The notes under the pieces were generated by a model. It saw only the letters and a list, made by a program, of their open reading frames with translations, searched no databases and had not been told where the DNA came from. The position numbers and the translations under genes are program-made. Shown one piece after another: positions 46,016-49,599 of a stretch of 49,599 nt of DNA; the stretch's first letter is position 1, and every line of letters starts with the position of its first letter. Source of the DNA: Pseudomonadota bacterium (GTDB lineage: Bacteria > Pseudomonadota > Alphaproteobacteria > Sphingomonadales > Sphingomonadaceae); the NCBI GenBank assembly GCA_023458055.1, contig JAEXAW010000074.1:1-49599 (forward strand), in the 5' to 3' direction.

Positions 46016-46038
46016 TGGTGCCCAGAAGAGGACTCGAA
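46016..46038 (-). other. tRNA-Leu 3'-end fragment, probable attachment-site scar
   Basis: Read on the minus strand, these 23 bases are the T-loop-to-CCA end of a tRNA: they start TTCGAGTCC and end CTGGGCACCA. Counted in tRNA numbering they run from T54 to A76 with encoded CCA, matching what I recall of alphaproteobacterial tRNA-Leu with a GCCCAG acceptor. Immediately to the right the T-stem (expected GG before TTCGAG) is replaced by TT and no tRNA body follows. Such 3' pieces remain when an element integrates in a tRNA gene and supplies a new 3' end. The intact tRNA-Leu would then lie at the far right of the element. Confidence 0.65.
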
Positions 46039-46095
46039 AACTGCCTCTATCACTCTGTAATTACGTTATGTTTACTGTGTGATCTTCAAATATGC

Positions 46096-46152
46096 CCCCA
46101 TTGAGGCCCCATGGGCCAATTGGGGAATCGGGTTCGAGTCCCTTGCTCCGGA
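46096..46152 (+). repeat. Imperfect hairpin followed by a second tRNA-like T-loop motif
   Basis: CCCCATTGAGGCCC (46,096-46,109) and GGGCCAATTGGGG (46,113-46,125) pair as an imperfect hairpin. Directly after it, TCGGGTTCGAGTCCCTTGC (from 46,128) looks like a tRNA T-arm and acceptor strand, but the T-stem has mismatches and no CCA follows. It shares TTCGAGTCC with the scar at 46,030-46,038 in inverted orientation. Possibly an older recombination remnant; not a functional tRNA. Confidence 0.4.
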
Positions 46153-46215
46153 AAGCCGCAGATTTGCGTTCACACTGTTTGCTATTACCTTTGCCCAATC
46201 CAAATGTCTACGAGT

Positions 46216-46265
46216 GATAAATTTATCTTTATAAATCAAAAATTGCCATTATTATGATTTATAAA
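46216..46265. promoter_or_regulatory. Cluster of AT-rich palindromes upstream of the fic remnant
   Basis: GATAAATTTATC (46,216-46,227) is a perfect 12-base palindrome, and TTTATAAATC (46,228-46,237) is repeated inverted as GATTTATAAA (46,256-46,265). The set sits just before the fic start and looks like an autoregulatory operator, since many Fic proteins of this type carry DNA-binding parts. Its regulator cannot be identified here. Confidence 0.5.
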
Positions 46266-46281
46266 AGAGGGATTATGAACC

Positions 46282-46680
46282 GTGCGTTGGAACTGGCAAC
46301 AAGCCGATTGGCCCGATTTTACCTATGATGACATGCGCCTGCGAGAAGCAGAAGAGCGGTTTTTGAAAAATGCAGGCGTGGTGGTTGGCGCTATGCACCA
46401 TCTCGACGGGGGACAGCAACAAGCGCTGGCAATCGAGCTTATTTCACGAGAGGTAGTGGATAACTCGGCGATTGAAGGTGAGGTTTTGGACCGGGCAAGC
46501 GTCCAATCTTCGCTCGCCAAGCATTTGGGCTTGGCGGCGGACCGGACGAGGGCGAATGCTGCGGAGGCATGCCATCAGCCTAACGCGGATCAACGGGAGT
46601 TCAGGAAAAACGTGTCCTTCATACCATTTGTTCCCCTAACGTGCCGATCTTCACATCTAACAAATGGCCCCAAGACTTGA
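46282..46680 (+). pseudogene. Truncated Fic family protein (DUF4172 N-terminal domain only)
   Basis: The first 95 or so residues match the DUF4172 N-terminal part of Fic proteins: WNWQQADWPDFTYDD, GAMHHLDGGQQQALAIELIS, then DNSAIEGEVLDRASVQSSLAKHLGL. After about AADRTRANAAEA the frame continues into unrelated sequence and stops at residue 132; the Fic domain with HPFxxGNGR is absent. So it lacks the AMP-transferase active site and is a remnant. The start is GTG after AGAGGG. The break near 46,570 may be a recombination junction. Confidence 0.75.
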
Positions 46681-46862
46681 CCACGAACAGAGATGCTTGT
46701 GATCTTATTTATAAACACGTCAGGTCCATTCACACTCTGCAAATTACAGGCCGGGCACGAGCATTTCTAACTAGAAGCGTCGTCAGCTAAATGGTAACAA
46801 AGCGGCTGCTGCAGTCATCGATATGTAGCTTGCAGATGAATGCTCCTTACAAGGGGGGTCAA

Positions 46863-47912
46863 TTGAACGAGATTGACATATTGCGGCCCAAATCAGAAAC
46901 GCGGGACGATGCAATAATCGCTTTCCGTCTATCGGAGCGGGCGGCAGCGTGGTTTCAACTGATAGCCCTTCGTCACGAACATCGCCTGAGCGGGTGGAAA
47001 TTTGCAGTAGTGGTTTTGGCGATCATGCTCGTGCCAGCGTCGCTTCTGGGAAACTGGATTTCCGTTGTGCTGTTAGTGCTTGTCTTGATCTGCGGCGGTT
47101 TCCTTGTACGCGAGTTCGGCTATACGCGTAGGCTAGCTCAAAGCTATGTGAACGGGCACGGAATTGAGGGCGAGGTTCCAGTCAGCGATCAAGAGATCAC
47201 TGCAGCGAAGCAGGCACTGCAGACCGCCCGATTCGAAGACGGTGGAAACGTCGTGAGGATTCCCGATAATCCAAATTCCTTCTTCCTAGTGTTGTTTATG
47301 ACGGATCCTGCAATTGTTCGGCTGCAGTCAGGAATAGTCGGCCGACGATTGAAAGAGCCATTGAAGCATGCCTTCCCACAACACCATTCAAAACCGATGG
47401 TATCCACCATTCTCAATTCATTCCAAAGTGTCACCCATTTTCACGAGGAAACTCATTATAACGACAATCGTGCTGTAAATTTCATAATCCCTGCGGCCGT
47501 TCCAACAAATCCCACAACGACCAGTGCAGCAGTCTCGGCTGAGAATGCGGATAAAAGGATAGGGCGGAATCATTTTTTCTATAAATTGGACCCTGACGAC
47601 GCAAAACGCCGCCTCAAAGAACTGCAGGACGGACTAAACCTAAAGCAGGCGTGGATAGGCGTTTATGTCGAAGTAGCAATTCGGAAGGTGCACCAGCACC
47701 CGCGCGCGAAACATTCAGAGATCAAACGGGCGATAGAGCAGGCGCTGAAAACGGATAGGCGATGGATCATGGGAAGACCCTCATTCGTAACAGCGCATGA
47801 GGTGTTTTCGCCGGAGGGTAATGGTAGTTACAGTTGGGTCCGTGAATATTTCCAAGATCTGAACTTTTCGCATCGCAGTGTCAATCCGGTCCAAGGCAAT
47901 CTAGGCATATAA
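46863..47912 (+). CDS. Unrecognised membrane protein of the island
   Basis: About 349 residues, not matched to a family I know. The N-terminal 40 residues are cytoplasmic-looking, then two adjacent hydrophobic segments at about residues 44-62 and 65-85 (FAVVVLAIMLVPASLLG and WISVVLLVLVLICGGFLV), followed by a soluble C-terminal part of about 260 residues with THFHEETHYNDNRAVNF in its centre and a basic helical region (RAKHSEIKRAIEQALK). I prefer the TTG at 46,863-46,865, four bases after AAGGGGGG; ATGs at 46,791 and 46,836 in the same frame lack such a site. It could be a conjugation, defence or phage-related membrane protein. Codon use and GC look lower than in the chromosome to the left. 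Confidence 0.6.
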   Translation: MNEIDILRPKSETRDDAIIAFRLSERAAAWFQLIALRHEHRLSGWKFAVVVLAIMLVPASLLGNWISVVLLVLVLICGGFLVREFGYTRRLAQSYVNGHGIEGEVPVSDQEITAAKQALQTARFEDGGNVVRIPDNPNSFFLVLFMTDPAIVRLQSGIVGRRLKEPLKHAFPQHHSKPMVSTILNSFQSVTHFHEETHYNDNRAVNFIIPAAVPTNPTTTSAAVSAENADKRIGRNHFFYKLDPDDAKRRLKELQDGLNLKQAWIGVYVEVAIRKVHQHPRAKHSEIKRAIEQALKTDRRWIMGRPSFVTAHEVFSPEGNGSYSWVREYFQDLNFSHRSVNPVQGNLGI

Positions 47913-48015
47913 CACTGATTCTAAATACGGTGATTCCGAGAATTTTTTCTGGAAGCCGTTAGACTTCGCCGTTCAAATGCGATCAATAAGGTGCCTCTCT
48001 GGATAGGAGGTACCT

Positions 48016-48234
48016 ATGGCACACCACGAAACACGCCTTTTCGACATAAAGCAGACCATGCTTTTCTCGAGCATCAAGAGCAGGACTACCATCTACGCAT
48101 ATGTCAAGCGCGGTCTATTCCCTGCTCCCCATTACGTTGGCAATGGCCCACGATGGAGGGAAGACGAACTCCTAGAGTGGGTTGAACAACTTCCTAGGTA
48201 TCGCCTTCCCGCGAGCGAAACGGGCGCGCAATAG
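48016..48234 (+). CDS. AlpA family excisionase/regulator
   Basis: 72 residues with a single MerR-like winged helix: RLFDIKQTMLFSSIKSRTTIYAYVKRGLFPAPHYVGNGPRWREDELLEWVEQL. AlpA proteins in P4-like islands activate integrase or act as excisionases. AGGAGG lies before the ATG. Its presence supports an integrative element here, although no integrase is visible in the window. Confidence 0.87.
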   Translation: MAHHETRLFDIKQTMLFSSIKSRTTIYAYVKRGLFPAPHYVGNGPRWREDELLEWVEQLPRYRLPASETGAQ

Positions 48235-48906
48235 TGGTTGCGCGAGCATCCCAGACGAAAGCCGTTTCGTGCGGTTTGGTGCAACCAATATTTCGGCGCA
48301 ATGAGTCCTCGCTCCCGAGTTGGAGAAGCTCTTCTCACACCTTTCAAACGGGTTGCTCCCACAGTTACCCCATTCAGCTCGGGACGGATTCTGCGGAAAC
48401 CGGCTTTAGTCTCGAATGCGCGGCAACGGGATCAACAAGAATGACATTTTATCGACCGTCTTACCAAATTGTTCAGTTTTTGGATGGCGATGGTTTGCAG
48501 GCGGCGCTTGGAAGCCCAAGGGGCGATCAATATTCCTCTACCATTTTTGAGGCGAGCGAAGATCGCAGGCGGGCTCGACCAAAAGTTTCCCCACAACTGG
48601 CACTCCTATTCACATCGACATCGGTACAGTCCGATTTTGAAAGCAATGGAAGAAATAAGGGGGATGAGAGGCACACCGAACGCATCCTGCTTGATGCAGA
48701 TTTTGTCGGAAAACGTGCGGTTTCTAGCCTATTACCAACGCTGCACTGTTTCAGCGTTCCAATGGTATGTTGGTTACCACAGCGTGATCCCCCACGTATT
48801 TATCATGAATTTACGCCGCACACACAGTCCTTCACACCACGCCAGTTTTTACTCGCACAGTGTACGGATCGCGCCAGTTTTTCGGCAGCTGAGAGGGGAG
48901 GACGAA
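48235..48906. other. Island segment without a confident gene
   Basis: About 670 bases between the AlpA-like and the first ribbon-helix-helix gene. A GTG-started open frame overlaps the AlpA stop (TAGTG) and could encode up to 226 residues, but its product is Ser/Arg-rich, has no recognisable domain and no ribosome-binding site, and two other frames are open over part of the same stretch. It may be a regulatory or origin-of-transfer region or a decayed gene. I do not annotate a CDS. Confidence 0.4.
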
Positions 48907-49197
48907 ATGGCTAGGCACCCTCTGACCATCTATTTGACTGCGGAAGAGCATTCCAAAATCGCTAAAGCGGCCAAGGCCTCTGCGCTTAGTCACAGCGCAT
49001 ATGTTGTCGGGCGGTTGATGTCGGACACCGCAGACTCGCAGATGCCTGAATCTGCGTTGATCCTTGAACAATTGGTCAAATGTCGAGCTCTCCTCGAGGT
49101 ATTAATTAGTGTCCGTCCTGATCGCGATGACGTCCGTAATAGGACCGCGAAACAAACCGAGAAATACATGGCGGCGATGCAGGAGCGGTTGTTATGA
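48907..49197 (+). CDS. Ribbon-helix-helix protein, MobC-like
   Basis: 96 residues. The N-terminal part (HPLTIYLTAEEHSKIAKAAKA then LSHSAYVVGRLM) is a ribbon-helix-helix pattern seen in MobC-type relaxosome accessory proteins; the rest is helical. It is preceded by GGGGAGG. Its TGA overlaps the ATG of the next gene (ATGA). MobC proteins bind the transfer origin and help the relaxase. A plain DNA-binding antitoxin-like role is the alternative. Confidence 0.65.
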   Translation: MARHPLTIYLTAEEHSKIAKAAKASALSHSAYVVGRLMSDTADSQMPESALILEQLVKCRALLEVLISVRPDRDDVRNRTAKQTEKYMAAMQERLL

Positions 49198-49599
49198 GCG
49201 ATAACGCCGACGGCGCGCAGGTTCAGTTTCGAGTCCAGCTTTCGGCTGACCTGCGTGACCGCCTCAAGACTGCGAGTGCGCGTCGAGGCTGGACCATGAC
49301 CGATCTGGTGGCTGTTTTGGTAAGTAATTGGCTGGCCGCTCCTTTTTCACCAAACGATACGAGACCGGATCGTGCCGCGACGGATAAGGACGTGCCGGAA
49401 ACGAAGATCCATGATCGTTTGAGCAAATTGGCCTATCAAATCGAAGATGCCAAAAATTATCTTGGCGGCATTAGCACGTCGTGCCATCGCGAAACCCGCG
49501 CTCATATTTCCAAAATCAATAGTGACCCCGCTCAGCAACTCGAAGAAGCTAAGCGATGGGCACAGTTGATTGACGAAATTTCTTCCATTACGGATGCGG
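49194..49599 (+). CDS. Second ribbon-helix-helix protein, cut by the window end
   Basis: At least 135 residues with no stop before the edge, so the right end is unknown. The N-terminus QFRVQLSADLRDRLKTASAR followed by GWTMTDLVAVLVSNWL is a ribbon-helix-helix; the remainder is helical with a charged region (EDAKNYLGGIS). It overlaps the MobC-like gene by 4 bp and is translationally coupled. Could be a mobilisation, partition or regulatory protein; a relaxase may follow outside the window. Confidence 0.6.
   Translation, partial: MSDNADGAQVQFRVQLSADLRDRLKTASARRGWTMTDLVAVLVSNWLAAPFSPNDTRPDRAATDKDVPETKIHDRLSKLAYQIEDAKNYLGGISTSCHRETRAHISKINSDPAQQLEEAKRWAQLIDEISSITDA

Noticed and set aside
46128..46152. 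A functional tRNA gene at the second T-arm-like motif
   Set aside because: No cognate 5' acceptor, D-arm or anticodon arm precedes it, the T-stem is mismatched, and CCA is missing.
48469..48906. Upstream extension of the first ribbon-helix-helix gene to 242 residues
   Set aside because: The added 146 residues have no domain signature, whereas the internal ATG at 48,907 follows a strong GGGGAGG site and begins at the expected domain edge.

Overview
The window looks like about 46 kb of ordinary chromosome from an alphaproteobacterium, most likely a sphingomonad (Sphingopyxis/Sphingorhabdus-like), followed by about 3.5 kb of an acquired element. This placement is inferred from gene content: a gene order rodZ-ybgF(cpoB)-tilS, divergent ubiG/lysC near ptsP, an imuA-imuB-dnaE2 SOS cassette with an alphaproteobacterial GTTC-N7-GTTC LexA box, a sphingomonad-style TonB-dependent receptor, and several short palindromic repeats of the kind scattered through sphingomonad genomes. 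No rRNA, complete tRNA gene or CRISPR array was seen.

Layout. 0.2-3.9 kb: envelope and translation genes (tonB-like, tilS, ybgF/cpoB, rodZ-like), all on the minus strand. 4.1-10.6 kb: ptsP (nitrogen PTS enzyme I), a proline-rich lipoprotein with internal repeats, a nitronate-monooxygenase-type flavoenzyme, a DUF433/DUF5615 toxin-antitoxin-like pair, and lysC. 10.8-12.2 kb: ubiG and a DUF1801/YdeI protein on the plus strand. 12.3-15.6 kb: S9 peptidase, glutathione S-transferase and a small, extremely methionine-rich exported protein with its own terminator. 15.9-22.6 kb: glutamate synthase, whose gltD and gltB are joined by a gene for an exported DUF2059 protein with 4-bp overlaps at both junctions. 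22.8-28.4 kb: uppP, an NDUFA9-like reductase, a soluble chemoreceptor, a divergent cysteine-desulfhydrase/synthase-like PLP enzyme, and a pirin that has no ordinary start codon. 28.4-31 kb: exported M20 peptidase and pncB. 31-34.3 kb: a redox-looking cluster (GNAT, FMN reductase, GNAT, isochorismatase-like hydrolase, pirin) divergent from an HxlR-family regulator with one N-terminal cysteine. 34.4-38.7 kb: TonB-dependent receptor followed by a sodium:solute symporter, a likely two-membrane uptake pair. 38.8-44.4 kb: dnaE2-imuB-imuA translesion mutasome under a LexA box. 44.5-45.6 kb: a DSD1-type PLP enzyme.

Right end. At 46,016-46,038 lies an isolated 23-base copy of the 3' end of a tRNA-Leu (T-loop to CCA, minus strand) with no tRNA body next to it. 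This is what integration into a tRNA gene leaves behind, and gene character changes here: a truncated fic gene behind palindromic operator-like DNA, an unrecognised two-helix membrane protein, an AlpA-type excisionase/regulator, and two overlapping ribbon-helix-helix genes, the second running off the window. I read this as the left end of an integrative or mobilisable island whose integrase and regenerated tRNA-Leu should lie to the right.

The most interesting places are the tRNA-Leu scar and island, the HxlR/pirin/FMN-reductase cluster with a palindrome inside its predicted promoter, the DUF2059 gene wedged into the glutamate synthase operon, and the pirin gene with an apparent CTG or ATA start. 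I found no clear candidate for a wholly new multi-gene system; these are small, testable oddities.
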